Assembly: GCF_008369195.1 (NCBI RefSeq)
Contig: NZ_VOBC01000004.1
Location: 310,001-374,000 of the forward strand
DNA: 64,000 nucleotides
Source of the DNA: Sporosarcina sp. ANT_H38
GTDB lineage: Bacteria; Bacillota; Bacilli; Bacillales_A; Planococcaceae
Direction of reading: 5' to 3'
The notes beneath the pieces were generated by a model. It was not told the origin of the DNA and made no database searches. It saw only the letters and a list, made by a program, of their open reading frames with translations. The translations under genes were made by a program, and so were the position numbers. This document shows, one piece after another, positions 52,861 through 61,891 of this stretch; positions within the stretch are counted from its first letter, which is position 1, and every line of letters starts with the position of its first letter.

Positions 52861-54009
52861 CTAGGATAAATTTGTTGCAAAGACGATAAGGCCCTGAACA
52901 ATTCCAATCAAACCGCCCAGAAATGCTCCAAGTATGGTGATCATCTTGAATTCGCGCCTTGAAATGCCAAGCACTAGATCTTCCAGTATTGCTACTGGAA
53001 ACGCATCGACCTGCTCTCTAACCATATCATCTAATTTAAGTTTGTGAAGCGATATCTCCATTTGTTTTTCTGCCTGCTTGAATGCAAAGCTAGTCAGTGT
53101 CGGTGTCAGATTAACAGCTGTCCATTCCGCCCCTGCAGGCCAATAATCCTGTATTGTCTTATTCAAACGAGCTTCTAGTACAAGTTCTTTTTTTGCATAA
53201 GATCGGACCGAATCGAATAATCCATCCCAATCAAATCCTCCAAGAAGTTCGTCAACGGGACGTTTTTGAAGCTTTTCCCATTCATTAAGTATAATTGTAT
53301 TCACAAGATCATATGTCCCTGATGCAGCGACAAATTTCAGTGCTTCACGCTGGATTTTTCCAACAAGCGATTCAGACTCTCCAAAAAACATATTTACCAT
53401 ACTTCCAAGTGTCCCTTTTGATGCTAGGAAATCATCAATCATTTTGCGGAACATTTCTTTTCCTTCATCTGATTCAAAGTAGGCTTCCGACCTGCCTAAA
53501 ATGTAGGTTGTTATGGCTGGAATGCGCCCTGCAGCTTCTACCCGCCACTTTTGCGGTAGCACCTCTTCTACCGATCCCGTCGTCAGTTTTGCACGGACGG
53601 CGTTAAGCTGGGTATCGAGTACTTCCAACACTTTCCGCTCTGCTTTCTCTGCAACATTCGTCGCGCCGGCAGTATCTAGCCAGTCATTCAATGTTTTTTC
53701 AGAGTGAAGGATATGCTGCTCAAGTTTTTGTTGGAGAAAATTCTCTGCTTTCTTTTCCATGTCAGGTGTCAAAAACTTCTTCCGGAACGTTTCCGGTGTT
53801 AATAAATAATTCGTTACCGTCTTACCGAGTTGCATTGCCAGTTCATCGCGCCGTTTTGGTATCAAACCCGGCGTGAATGGCACGCGCCATTTCCCGATAT
53901 ATTTCGCTTCATGAGGCCTGAACAGCATTTTAATCGCTAGATGATTTGTAAGTCCACCGATTAGTGCACCAATTAAAGCCATGAATAACAATGTCCATAA
54001 GAAACCCAT
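52861..54009 (-). CDS. yheB: DUF445 membrane protein YheB
   Basis: 382 residues: N-terminal helix pair (FLWTLLFMALIGALIGGLTNHLAIKMLFRPHEAKYIGKWRVPFTPGLIPK region) and a C-terminal membrane helix (FLGGLIGIVQGLIVF); long helical middle. Function unknown. ATG with AAGGTG 6 bases upstream; the GTG three codons earlier lies in the SD. Confidence 0.9.
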   Translation of the reverse strand: MGFLWTLLFMALIGALIGGLTNHLAIKMLFRPHEAKYIGKWRVPFTPGLIPKRRDELAMQLGKTVTNYLLTPETFRKKFLTPDMEKKAENFLQQKLEQHILHSEKTLNDWLDTAGATNVAEKAERKVLEVLDTQLNAVRAKLTTGSVEEVLPQKWRVEAAGRIPAITTYILGRSEAYFESDEGKEMFRKMIDDFLASKGTLGSMVNMFFGESESLVGKIQREALKFVAASGTYDLVNTIILNEWEKLQKRPVDELLGGFDWDGLFDSVRSYAKKELVLEARLNKTIQDYWPAGAEWTAVNLTPTLTSFAFKQAEKQMEISLHKLKLDDMVREQVDAFPVAILEDLVLGISRREFKMITILGAFLGGLIGIVQGLIVFATNLS

Positions 54010-54081
54010 ACGCTTCACCTTTTTCCGTATCGTTAAGTCTTAATTATAACAGAACTAAACCGAACGGAAAAATCCAAAGGC

Positions 54082-54474
54082 TTATCTAAGCGCGTTGTAC
54101 ATTGTAGACATGCGAATAGCATGTTCCATTTCATCATTCATGGCGATGAAAAACGGATTGTAGGCCTGCTGAAATGGAACGGTCAGCAGCATTTCCTTAT
54201 ACGTTTCAACTCCCTCAAGCTCATTCACCAATGCCCGCTGAACACACTCTTTTAAGTTATAACAAGGCAACGGTCTCTTTGGATTTGGTACAAACGTCCC
54301 CGTCATCATATAATAGAGCTGTTGAAACATTTCATAATGGCTTTTTTCATCTTCATACATATGTTGAAGGAAATCTTGCCAAAGTGGATCATTCGTCATA
54401 CCGTGCATTGATTTATAAAAATAATAATCTCTGTACTCATCTTCGATGGCCTGCTTTAATTTATCAACAAACAA
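54082..54474 (-). CDS. Ferritin-like di-iron domain protein
   Basis: 130 residues, four-helix bundle. Candidate metal ligands: Glu in EDEYRDYYFYK, EKSH (YEDEKSHYEMF), Glu in NELEGVETYKE and EMEH (NDEMEHAIRM), the two ExxH pairs typical of rubrerythrin/ferritin-like folds. Resembles manganese catalase/CotJC-adjacent or YciE-like proteins; activity unknown. TTG start 7 bases after AAAGGG. Confidence 0.7.
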   Translation of the reverse strand: MFVDKLKQAIEDEYRDYYFYKSMHGMTNDPLWQDFLQHMYEDEKSHYEMFQQLYYMMTGTFVPNPKRPLPCYNLKECVQRALVNELEGVETYKEMLLTVPFQQAYNPFFIAMNDEMEHAIRMSTMYNALR

Positions 54475-54545
54475 GTCAGCACCCTTTCGCTTTCTTTTAT
54501 TGATATTATGCGGTCGGGTAGCGTCTTATGAGAGGAGTTAATGAC

Positions 54546-54749
54546 ATGCTGCAACATTTTAGCTTTAAACCGATGTTTGACAATACACAATTACCGGGCT
54601 GGACATTCTCATTTTTCTTCCGTAATACAAGGTACACCGGTGACTATTTACCTGAAGGTGTTATTGTTTGGACAGGAGAAACGCCACCCGAAGAAGACAA
54701 TTTAAAAAAAATGATTCATGAATTGATGATTTTTCATGTCTATGATTGA
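54546..54749 (+). CDS. yheE: YheE family protein
   Basis: 67 residues: HFSFKPMFDNTQLPGWTFSFFF start and LKKMIHELMIFHVYD end match the YheE (DUF5342) family. Function unknown. ATG 8 bases after GAGGAG. Confidence 0.85.
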   Translation: MLQHFSFKPMFDNTQLPGWTFSFFFRNTRYTGDYLPEGVIVWTGETPPEEDNLKKMIHELMIFHVYD

Positions 54750-54802
54750 TTCGTGAAAACTTCGGGAATACTGTCCTTTATGACGTATTAAGGAGGCGCA
54801 GT

Positions 54803-54955
54803 ATGAATAAAGAAAAATCCCCTGAAGAGTTGCGTAAAGAAAAGGAACAGTTAAAAGTACAAGATCAGAAAACTGAAAATATCTTTGAAGATAAAAGCCG
54901 AGTTCCTAACGAGCAAAATGCTTGGAAAGAAACGCAATTCAAAAGAGGCGAATAA
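54803..54955 (+). CDS. Small hydrophilic protein, unassigned
   Basis: 50 residues, very rich in Lys, Glu and Gln, no hydrophobic segment (EKSPEELRKEKEQLKVQDQK). AAGGAGG lies 6 bases before ATG and a perfect terminator follows the stop, so it is probably expressed. No family recognised. Confidence 0.7.
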   Translation: MNKEKSPEELRKEKEQLKVQDQKTENIFEDKSRVPNEQNAWKETQFKRGE

Positions 54956-54956
54956 C

Positions 54957-54989
54957 AAAACTCCCTGCATCTCATATGCAGGGAGTTTT
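54957..54989. terminator. Bidirectional terminator
   Basis: AAAACTCCCTGCAT / ATGCAGGGAGTTTT perfect stem between convergent genes. Confidence 0.92.
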
Positions 54990-54990
54990 G

Positions 54991-55218
54991 TTATTCTACT
55001 TTCCTCGTTTCCTCTATGCCAACCATGTGTCTTGTATCCTCTTCCAAATATTTGTTGCTGTTCGTGTCATTTGTTCCCCGCGTCATATCGTCATATGGCG
55101 TAAACATATTTCCCGATTTCTTCTTATTAAAAAGAGTCTTGTAGATTGAAATACCGATTAATAGCATACCTCCCAGTCCTAACGCAATGGAAACAACAGC
55201 TACAATCGTAATGCCCAT
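54991..55218 (-). CDS. Small membrane protein, DUF3951-like
   Basis: 75 residues: N-terminal helix (ITIVAVVSIALGLGGMLLIGISIY) then KTLFNKKKSGNMFTPYDDMTRG, similar to the YTPFDDIT motif of DUF3951 proteins. AAAGGGAGTG precedes the ATG. The frame is open further upstream into the MFS gene, but that part is not coding. Confidence 0.6.
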   Translation of the reverse strand: MGITIVAVVSIALGLGGMLLIGISIYKTLFNKKKSGNMFTPYDDMTRGTNDTNSNKYLEEDTRHMVGIEETRKVE

Positions 55219-55262
55219 AAGAACACTCCCTTTTTGCCCATTATACCACCAACAAATCAGAT

Positions 55263-56546
55263 TCATCTGACAGCTCTTTCCCCCGACAACTTTCTTCTGC
55301 CAAAAATGAAATAATAGTAAGTCGAAGAAACAACATAAAGACCAGCTGTGATAGTGAATGCATAGGCATATCCCCAATACGAACCACTCGCTATAACGAG
55401 TCCTGCCGCAACAGGACCCATGGTTGCCCATCCAATATTAAACACAGTTTGGTTCACAGAGTTAGCAAGCCCTTTGTATTTATCTGCCACAATTTCCATT
55501 GCGATAGCACTTTGAATCGGGTTCCCTGCATTCATAAGTGCTTGTCGCATTAGGAATCCGAGCGAAGCAAGAAAAAGTGATGTCGTATAAGCCGTTAACA
55601 GCAAAAACGGAATCGACAGCACCTGGAATAGGATTAGTGCTTTCACTTTCCCTACCCTTGTTACGAGGGCTGGACCAATCAGCATAGCTACTGCCGTCAT
55701 TGCAGATCCGAGTGATAGAATAAGACCAATATAAGCATTCGAAGCATCAAATCGGTTTGAGAAATATAAATTCAAGTACGGTACGACAAGACCAGAGCCG
55801 AATCCAATCAGTAAACTTGCAAATGAAAAGTGGAAAATAAGAACGATATTCCGTCTGAAGCTGCTGTCGACTTTCTCCACCTCTTGCTCTGCCGGTTCAA
55901 AAGTCGGTATCTTCACATGCACCCGTTCAGGTGGCTTATTTTGAAGTTTAAATAAGGGGAGTAAACCAATCATGAAAATAGTTGCACCGGTCAGCAGCGC
56001 CCAACGAATCGCTTCAGCTGCATCGAAAGCCAAAAATACTTCTAGTACATCTGCAATAACGCCACCTAGTAAACTGCCAATAACATTCGCAACCGTCATT
56101 AGAGCAAAGTGAATACTGAACATGTGGACCCGCTCTGCAGACTTAGAATTTTCGGCAAGGAACGGAACGCCCGAAACTTGCACGAATGCCATGAATAATC
56201 CAGTCAGGAACGCTGCATAAATAATTGGCGTTTCAGCAACGACGACACTTCGGTAAAACAATGTCATTCCTCCGAAAATTGCACCACCGACTATCATCCA
56301 TTTGCGACCGAACTTATCACTTAAAAATCCAGCTGGAACGAGCATAATTGCCGATGCCAGCGCTGTCATCGAGATGACCTTTCCGTTGATGGTTTCAGGC
56401 ATACCAAGCTCTTTTATATAGAGATTGTACATGACCATAAATACACCCATCCCTATCTGGATGAGCACATTCGCAAGCATGAATAGCCTGACGTTTTTAT
56501 TGAATGAAGAAATTTTCATCTTCCAATCCGCAAACCATTTCCCCAT
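55263..56546 (-). CDS. Major facilitator superfamily transporter
   Basis: 427 residues, 12 predicted helices. MFS motif A-like GFLSDKFGRKWMIVGG after helix 2 and a central cytoplasmic loop (PPERVHVKIPTFEPAEQEVEKVD). Substrate not readable; likely drug or metabolite efflux. Start chosen at the ATG after AGGA; six in-frame codons precede it. Confidence 0.87.
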   Translation of the reverse strand: MGKWFADWKMKISSFNKNVRLFMLANVLIQIGMGVFMVMYNLYIKELGMPETINGKVISMTALASAIMLVPAGFLSDKFGRKWMIVGGAIFGGMTLFYRSVVVAETPIIYAAFLTGLFMAFVQVSGVPFLAENSKSAERVHMFSIHFALMTVANVIGSLLGGVIADVLEVFLAFDAAEAIRWALLTGATIFMIGLLPLFKLQNKPPERVHVKIPTFEPAEQEVEKVDSSFRRNIVLIFHFSFASLLIGFGSGLVVPYLNLYFSNRFDASNAYIGLILSLGSAMTAVAMLIGPALVTRVGKVKALILFQVLSIPFLLLTAYTTSLFLASLGFLMRQALMNAGNPIQSAIAMEIVADKYKGLANSVNQTVFNIGWATMGPVAAGLVIASGSYWGYAYAFTITAGLYVVSSTYYYFIFGRRKLSGERAVR

Positions 56547-56636
56547 GCTATTCCTACTTTCCATACGAGATACTTCGTCACTCTAAATATACGTCTTTCA
56601 GAATAGTTTTTCAACTACATAAATGTACAAATAAAA

Positions 56637-56749
56637 TTCCATTCAACCCGCTCAGGCGCTTTGGGGATGCCTCCCGTCATAAGCCAGTCAGAAAACCACT
56701 GCCAGTCTTATGGCTACGGCTGCCACTAAGAAGGCGCCTTCGCTAGTTC
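56637..56749 (-). repeat. Family C repeat element, copy 3
   Basis: Minus strand AACTAGCGAAGGCGCCTTC ... GACGGGAGGCATCCCCAAAGCGCC ... TTGAATGGAAT. Centre palindrome CATAAGACTGGCAG / CTGACTGGCTTATG. Confidence 0.72.
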
Positions 56750-56777
56750 AGCTTAAGTATTTTAGCTAAATCAAAAA

Positions 56778-57209
56778 ATGAGTAGGACAAAGGAAGATGA
56801 ATTTGAGTTTAATAAAGATACGGGGATGTTTGTTTGTAAGGTTGGCCATATGGCGATTCGAAAAGCACATATTGGAAAGAAAAATGTAGTGAGAATTCAA
56901 AGTCAAACCTATTATTTTTCATGTAAATAAATGTAAAACTTATCCACTTCGTGAACATTGTTATAAAGAAGGTACGAAAAGTAAAACCTATTCCGTAATG
57001 ATTAAATCGACGAAACATAAGGAGTAAGAAGCGTTTCAAAATAGCGAGGAATTCAGAAAGAAGGCGAAGTCCCGCTATAAAATTGAAGCGAAGAATAGTG
57101 AGTTGAAACATAGACACAGGTATGCTGTAGCCACATCCACGGGTCTACTTGGTATGTAGATACATGGGATCCCAAACGGATTATGACGTTAATGAGGAAA
57201 TCGGAGTAA
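56778..57209 (+). pseudogene. IS1182-type transposase remnant (C-terminal part)
   Basis: Reads KDTGMFVCKVGHMAIRKAHIGKKN, then after a frameshift HVNKCKTYPLREHCYKEGTKSKTYSV, KYKIEAKNSELKHRH-type sequence (KSRYKIEAKNSELKHRHRYA) and, after a second shift, KRIMTLM; these are the hallmark C-terminal blocks of IS1182-family transposases. At least two frameshifts and two in-frame stops; no terminal inverted repeats recognised, so only a relic. Confidence 0.88.
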
Positions 57210-57351
57210 GGAATACGAAAGAAAAAGACGATATTTCGTTCAAAGTTGAACGTAATAGCGTCTTTTTCAATTTAGGCTCACTTATCGGATTTAAAAAAGC
57301 AAGTTTTTCAGTGGCCTCATTTACACAGAAGTCCCTTTTTTCTTATTATTG

Positions 57352-59106
57352 TTATTCAGCCTTCGTAATCGAAGTTCCCGCCTGCAATTTATACATTTGC
57401 GCGTACTGCCCGTCAAGTATGAGCAATTCATCGTGTGAGCCTTGTTCAACAATCTCGCCACGATCTAACACTAAAATACGATCAGCGTTTTTTATAGTAG
57501 AAAGCCTATGGGCAATGATAAATGTCGTACGTCCTTTTTTCAGTACGTCCATAGCATGCTGAATGATTTCTTCCGTTTCAGTGTCGATGTTGGAAGTTGC
57601 TTCATCTAAAATAAGAATTGCTGGATCGAACGCAAGTGCACGTGCGAATGAAATAAGTTGACGCTGTCCAGAAGAAAGCGTGCTCCCTTTCTCCACAACC
57701 GGCTCGTCAATCCCACCAGGTAAATGTTTCAATACTAGTTCCCCGCCAACAGCATCGAGTGAATGTTGCACCTTTTCGCGTGTAATACGCGGGTCACCTA
57801 AGCTGATGTTAGACTCGACTGTTCCACTAAACAAGTAAGGATCTTGCAAGACAATGCCCATATGATCACGTACCGTCTGGCGCGGCATGTCGCTGATATT
57901 TAGCCCATCAATCGTAATCTTCCCTTTCGAAGCGTCATAGAAGCGGAACAATAAGTTCATGATTGAACTTTTCCCCGATCCGGTATGTCCAACAAGTGCG
58001 ACCGTTTCCCCTTGTTTTGCTCCGAATGTAAGATCTTTCAAGACATATTCTTCATCCTTATAGGCGAACCAAACATTCTCAAAACGCACATTTCCTTGGT
58101 AGCGGGCGATTTTGTCGTCGCTTACTGGCTCCCCTTCGCGGTCCAACAGTTTGAATACGCGTTCAGCTGCAACAAGCGAATGCTCAAGTCGTGCGAACTG
58201 GTTAACAATACCTGTCACGGGGTTGAACAACCGTGTAATGTAGTCAACGAATGCATAGAGCATCCCGACTGAAATGACACTTTCAGTGGTAATCGATGCA
58301 CCACCGAAATACCAAATAAAGAACACAAAGGTCAATGACCGGATTATGTCGACAAGGTTATGTGACGTTGCAGCCTCTACCTTCAACAGTTTGTTCTGAT
58401 AGCGGAAGTGTTCATCATTCAGCTCGCGGAATTCCTCCTCCATCTGTGTCTCACGACGGAATGCCTGAATAATTGTCATCCCATTGATCGATTCGTTGAT
58501 CATCGCGTTCATATCACTCACTTTTCCACGTATGATATGATTCACTTTTGAAGCAAACTTCCTATACGTCTTCATCCAAATATAAAGTATTGGCAGGACG
58601 AATAGCGTGATTGCACCCATTTTAGGTTCTAAGATGAACATCGCAATGAAAATCCCAGTAATGTACATCCCACTAATCGCAAACTGTGAAACGACCGTTA
58701 CATATAAGTTACGTATCGCTTCCGTATCATTCGTAATCCTTGCAACTACTTTTCCGGCAGGTAAATTATCAAAATATCGAATTGGCAATGTCTGAATATG
58801 TTCGTACAGATCATTACGCATCTTCTGAATGATTCGATTTGCCGCCTTTTGCATCAATAAATACTGGAAATACCTTAGTATTGCAGTGACGACTGCGAGC
58901 CCGAAGAAGATGGCAAGTAGTTTAGCAATCGGATTGAAATCAATTCCCCCACCTGGAGCTCCTGCAATATGATCATCTATGATTTTCTTGGCAATCATTG
59001 GTCCCATCAGATCAGCAGCTACTGCGAACGCGAGAAGAACAATACCTGTCAGTAACAATTTTTTATAGTCAAGTGCGTAATGAAGTAATCGTTTACCGGT
59101 ACTCAT
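57352..59106 (-). CDS. yheH: ABC exporter half-transporter YheH/BmrD-like
   Basis: 584 residues: six-helix exporter domain (~1-310) and NBD with Walker A GHTGSGKSS, signature LSSGQRQL, Walker B ILILDEATSNID (catalytic Glu kept) and switch His IAHRLS. The canonical site partner of YheI in a heterodimeric multidrug-type pump. B. subtilis BmrD is longer (~673 aa). GGGGAGG precedes the ATG; adjoins the yheI stop. Confidence 0.92.
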   Translation of the reverse strand: MSTGKRLLHYALDYKKLLLTGIVLLAFAVAADLMGPMIAKKIIDDHIAGAPGGGIDFNPIAKLLAIFFGLAVVTAILRYFQYLLMQKAANRIIQKMRNDLYEHIQTLPIRYFDNLPAGKVVARITNDTEAIRNLYVTVVSQFAISGMYITGIFIAMFILEPKMGAITLFVLPILYIWMKTYRKFASKVNHIIRGKVSDMNAMINESINGMTIIQAFRRETQMEEEFRELNDEHFRYQNKLLKVEAATSHNLVDIIRSLTFVFFIWYFGGASITTESVISVGMLYAFVDYITRLFNPVTGIVNQFARLEHSLVAAERVFKLLDREGEPVSDDKIARYQGNVRFENVWFAYKDEEYVLKDLTFGAKQGETVALVGHTGSGKSSIMNLLFRFYDASKGKITIDGLNISDMPRQTVRDHMGIVLQDPYLFSGTVESNISLGDPRITREKVQHSLDAVGGELVLKHLPGGIDEPVVEKGSTLSSGQRQLISFARALAFDPAILILDEATSNIDTETEEIIQHAMDVLKKGRTTFIIAHRLSTIKNADRILVLDRGEIVEQGSHDELLILDGQYAQMYKLQAGTSITKAE

Positions 59107-59107
59107 A

Positions 59108-60847
59108 TTATTCAACCTCCCCAATCTGTTGGCGGTCGAATTGCTCTTTGTACCAGCCGTTCATTCCAAGTAAGCCCTCATGTGTGCCTTCTTCAATAAC
59201 ACACCCATCGTCAAGTACGATAATCCAATCCGCATGCTGAACAGCAGATAGTCGGTGTGTTGTAATGATTGTGGTTTTTCCAGAACGCTCCGCTTGAATG
59301 TTTTCTATAATTTTCGCTTCCGTTTTCGCATCAACCGCAGAAAGCGAGTCATCTAAAATAAGAATCTCTGGATTTTTCACAAGTGCTCTCGCAATGGAAA
59401 TCCGTTGTTTTTGTCCACCAGATAATGCGACGCCCTTCTCTCCGACGAGCGTTTCAAGTCCTTGCGGAAGCATTTCAAGATCTTTTTCAAAATAGGAGAG
59501 GCGAATCGTTTCCGCAATGTCCGCTTCCGACGCATCCGGCCTTCCAAATAAGATATTCTCTTTGACCGAACGTGAAAACAGGACATGATCTTGCGGTACA
59601 TAACCAATCCAGTCCCTTACCTGATCTTTTGTCATAGACTGCATTGGTACTCCTGAGAAAACAATTTCTCCTTCACCGGATGGATATTCACGCAGCAGCT
59701 GTTTAACAAACGTAGTCTTTCCACTTCCGGTTTTCCCAACTATCCCTAGCGTATCACCACGATTTAAATGGAGTTTTATAGCATCCAAGTTGACCGAGTG
59801 CGACGTCGGATAAGTGAAAGTAACGTCCCGGAAACCTACGCTATCAGGTTGGTCAACGTTTACAGGTTGATCAGGATCCTTCACATCTTCTTCGTAATCA
59901 AGGGTTTCTGTCACCCGGTCGAGTGATGCATTTCCCCGTTGTAAGACGTTAATTAGCTCACCGATTGCAAACATCGGCCAAACAATCATCCCAAGATAGA
60001 CGTTAAAGGTAACTAGTTTCCCGAGCGTCATATCTCCAATAGAGACAAGGTAAGCGCCGTAACCAAGACCAATCATATATGTCAAGCCCGTTAGTACTTT
60101 TGAAATCGGCATGAACAACGCGTCGATCTTCTCAACGTGCATATTCTTCTGATAGACATCTTCCGTCATTTCAGCAAACCCTTTTTCAGTTGCACGCTCC
60201 TGAACGTATGCACGCACAACCCTTACACCCGCTACCGCTTCTAAGACATTATCATTCAAATCTCCAAATACCTGTTGAGCCGTCATGTATCTTTCGTGAA
60301 TTTTCTTTCCTAGAACCTGCATGATATACGCCAAAATTGGAAGCGGTAAAATCGCCACAAGTGTCAACTCCCATGACACGAGAAAGCCCATCGTCAAAAC
60401 GAGTGTCAGTAAATAGAGCGTGGAATCGACAAGCGTCATAATGCCGAAACCTGCCGTCTCAGAAATTGCCCGTAAGTCATTTGTCGATCTAGCCATTAAG
60501 TCGCCCGTCTTATTTTTCTCATAAAACGTTGGGGTCATTTTCAGGAAATGTTGCATAAGATTACCTCGTAATTGTCGCTCGATGACATAAGCCCCACCAA
60601 ACAACTGGTATTGCCAAACGAAGTTACTTGCATAATTGAAAATCATGATCAAAAACATGGAACCGATGAAAATAGTGAGCAATCTGGCTGTCAACGTCTG
60701 TGTATAAATTGAGTCAATCGCCTGCCCAATCAGCCAGGGGGGTATAACAACAAGAATATTCGTCACCATTAGCAGAATAAGCGCAACTGTGTACCTCTTC
60801 CGATTCTCTTTAAAAAACCATTTTAATTTAACTAAAACTGAAAACAT
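59108..60847 (-). CDS. yheI: ABC exporter half-transporter YheI/BmrC-like
   Basis: 579 residues. NBD shows Walker A GKTGSGKTT, LSGGQKQRISIARAL, but Walker B reads ILILDDSLSAVD: Asp replaces the catalytic Glu, as in the degenerate site of BmrC. With YheH it should form an asymmetric heterodimer exporting drugs. Weak SD (AGAAGG, 11 bases away). A ~500-base structured leader precedes it. Confidence 0.92.
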   Translation of the reverse strand: MFSVLVKLKWFFKENRKRYTVALILLMVTNILVVIPPWLIGQAIDSIYTQTLTARLLTIFIGSMFLIMIFNYASNFVWQYQLFGGAYVIERQLRGNLMQHFLKMTPTFYEKNKTGDLMARSTNDLRAISETAGFGIMTLVDSTLYLLTLVLTMGFLVSWELTLVAILPLPILAYIMQVLGKKIHERYMTAQQVFGDLNDNVLEAVAGVRVVRAYVQERATEKGFAEMTEDVYQKNMHVEKIDALFMPISKVLTGLTYMIGLGYGAYLVSIGDMTLGKLVTFNVYLGMIVWPMFAIGELINVLQRGNASLDRVTETLDYEEDVKDPDQPVNVDQPDSVGFRDVTFTYPTSHSVNLDAIKLHLNRGDTLGIVGKTGSGKTTFVKQLLREYPSGEGEIVFSGVPMQSMTKDQVRDWIGYVPQDHVLFSRSVKENILFGRPDASEADIAETIRLSYFEKDLEMLPQGLETLVGEKGVALSGGQKQRISIARALVKNPEILILDDSLSAVDAKTEAKIIENIQAERSGKTTIITTHRLSAVQHADWIIVLDDGCVIEEGTHEGLLGMNGWYKEQFDRQQIGEVE

Positions 60848-60881
60848 AATCTAATCAACCTTCTTCCTTATTCTCTTACAA

Positions 60882-60941
60882 CTATCCGCTTTCTAGAGAT
60901 TCCTTTTTCAATAATTTTCTTTGCTGATTGATGATTAACAT
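60882..60941 (-). CDS. 19-codon leader ORF just upstream of yheI
   Basis: Starts MLIINQQRKLL and ends ESLESG; AAAAGGAG lies 8 bases before the ATG, a far better SD than that of yheI. It ends 34 bases before the yheI start. Could couple or attenuate yheI translation; not a known protein. Confidence 0.5.
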   Translation of the reverse strand: MLIINQQRKLLKKESLESG

Positions 60942-60979
60942 CGTCAACACTCCTTTTCCTATTATTTGTTCCTACTTTA

Positions 60980-61110
60980 TCCTGCAATAAGAATCCCTAA
61001 CATACTCAACTTCTTTAAGTGGAGTATGAACGACTTCTTATTGCCCGAATGGTTCGGCTATATTAAGTAGGAGAAAATCGCCCCCACTTAATAAGTCCAA
61101 CTTTATGCAA
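60980..61110 (-). promoter_or_regulatory. Mutually exclusive stem candidates in the yheI leader
   Basis: GCAATAAGAA / TTCTTATTGC encloses an inner ATACTC / GAGTAT hairpin (~60981-61045). A second stem pairs TATTAAGTGGGGG with TCCTACTTAATA (~61060-61095). CTCCACTTAA in the first structure could instead pair with TTAAGTGGGG of the second, so two alternative folds exist. Confidence 0.5.
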
Positions 61111-61154
61111 CACGCAATGCGTGGAAACACCGAATTTCGTTTACATTGAAAAAT

Positions 61155-61192
61155 AAAAAAGAGCACACGCCTCTTAACATAAGCGTGTGCTC
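61155..61192 (-). terminator. Terminator within the yheI leader
   Basis: Perfect 10-bp stem GAGCACACGC / GCGTGTGCTC followed by TTTTTTATTTTT, about 310 bases before yheI and downstream of the 20-codon ORF. Confidence 0.88.
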
Positions 61193-61194
61193 AT

Positions 61195-61222
61195 AAAAAG
61201 GAACGGCATATCGCGCCGCTCC
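61195..61222 (-). terminator. Second hairpin in the yheI leader
   Basis: GGAGCGGC / GCCGTTCC stem (one mismatch) followed by TTTTTATG; lies 22 bases past the short ORF and just before the stronger terminator. Confidence 0.65.
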
Positions 61223-61244
61223 GGGTATATTTAGTTTTAGAAAA

Positions 61245-61307
61245 CTAAAATGCGGATAGGCACGGTTTCATTTTATTATTTTTTGTGAACATGAATACTT
61301 TTTTCAT
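61245..61307 (-). CDS. 20-codon leader peptide ORF of the yheIH exporter
   Basis: MKKVFMFTKNN start and KPCLSAF end. AGGGAGG lies 8 bases before the ATG, and a TTGACA promoter lies ~67 bases before it. It is followed within 25 bases by two terminator hairpins. B. subtilis bmrCD is preceded by the leader gene bmrB, which couples antibiotic-stalled translation to terminator read-through. This ORF is placed the same way but its sequence is not recognisably BmrB. Confidence 0.65.
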   Translation of the reverse strand: MKKVFMFTKNNKMKPCLSAF

Positions 61308-61349
61308 TTTCCGTACCTCCCTTTCTATTTCGAGTATCTAACTATATCT

Positions 61350-61379
61350 AGGTTATCATTACCATTTCTAAGATGTCAA
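61350..61379 (-). promoter_or_regulatory. Promoter of the yheI leader
   Basis: Perfect TTGACA, 18-base spacer, TAACCT (GATAAC at 16 is an alternative -10). Confidence 0.6.
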
Positions 61380-61389
61380 TACTTTTTGA

Positions 61390-61838
61390 AAATATAATCA
61401 CTTTGGAAATATCAATAAATATATGAATGAATGGATGAAGTTATTCTTCATACAGCAGTAAAAGAACTTAGTCTAAAAGCCAAGCGTCTTGCGGCAGTAA
61501 GGCAGCATAAATCGAATATAATACCAACAACAGCATACAAATTGAAGAACAGCTGCTTGTATGGTTGTAATCGCAACGAGAACGATAAAAATTCAATAAT
61601 TATCCAGTGTCACCTCTTCAGATTCAACTCTAAAACATTCAATATATACCGAAGAGCGCCGAAAAATGTCACCTCCATTTCAATTTTGCCCGAACAATTT
61701 CTATGCTCTTTCTAATAGCTTTTTTGATACTTCCCCCTCTATCTTCTTTCCTACAAACATACAATAGACAAGAGTATCTATTTGTTTTTTTCTTGTAAAT
61801 AAATTATCATAGAGTTAACTAAGGATTTTACCACTATA
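61390..61838. other. Intergenic, no supported gene
   Basis: Short open frames on both strands; one on the minus strand (ending near 61620) has GGAGG before a GTG but encodes only ~21 residues without clear character. Nothing firm. Confidence 0.4.
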
Positions 61839-61891
61839 GGAGGTGTACACTTTGTTCTCCCCCTCATTTGGGTTTGGAACAAAGTAATTAT

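Noticed and set aside
54991..55431. Longer version of the DUF3951-like frame reaching into the MFS gene
   Set aside because: The extra 70 codons overlap the MFS coding region; the internal ATG with AAAGGGAG is the natural start.
61431..61715. 94-codon plus-strand frame between the exporter leader and yhdP
   Set aside because: No SD, no family resemblance, irregular composition.
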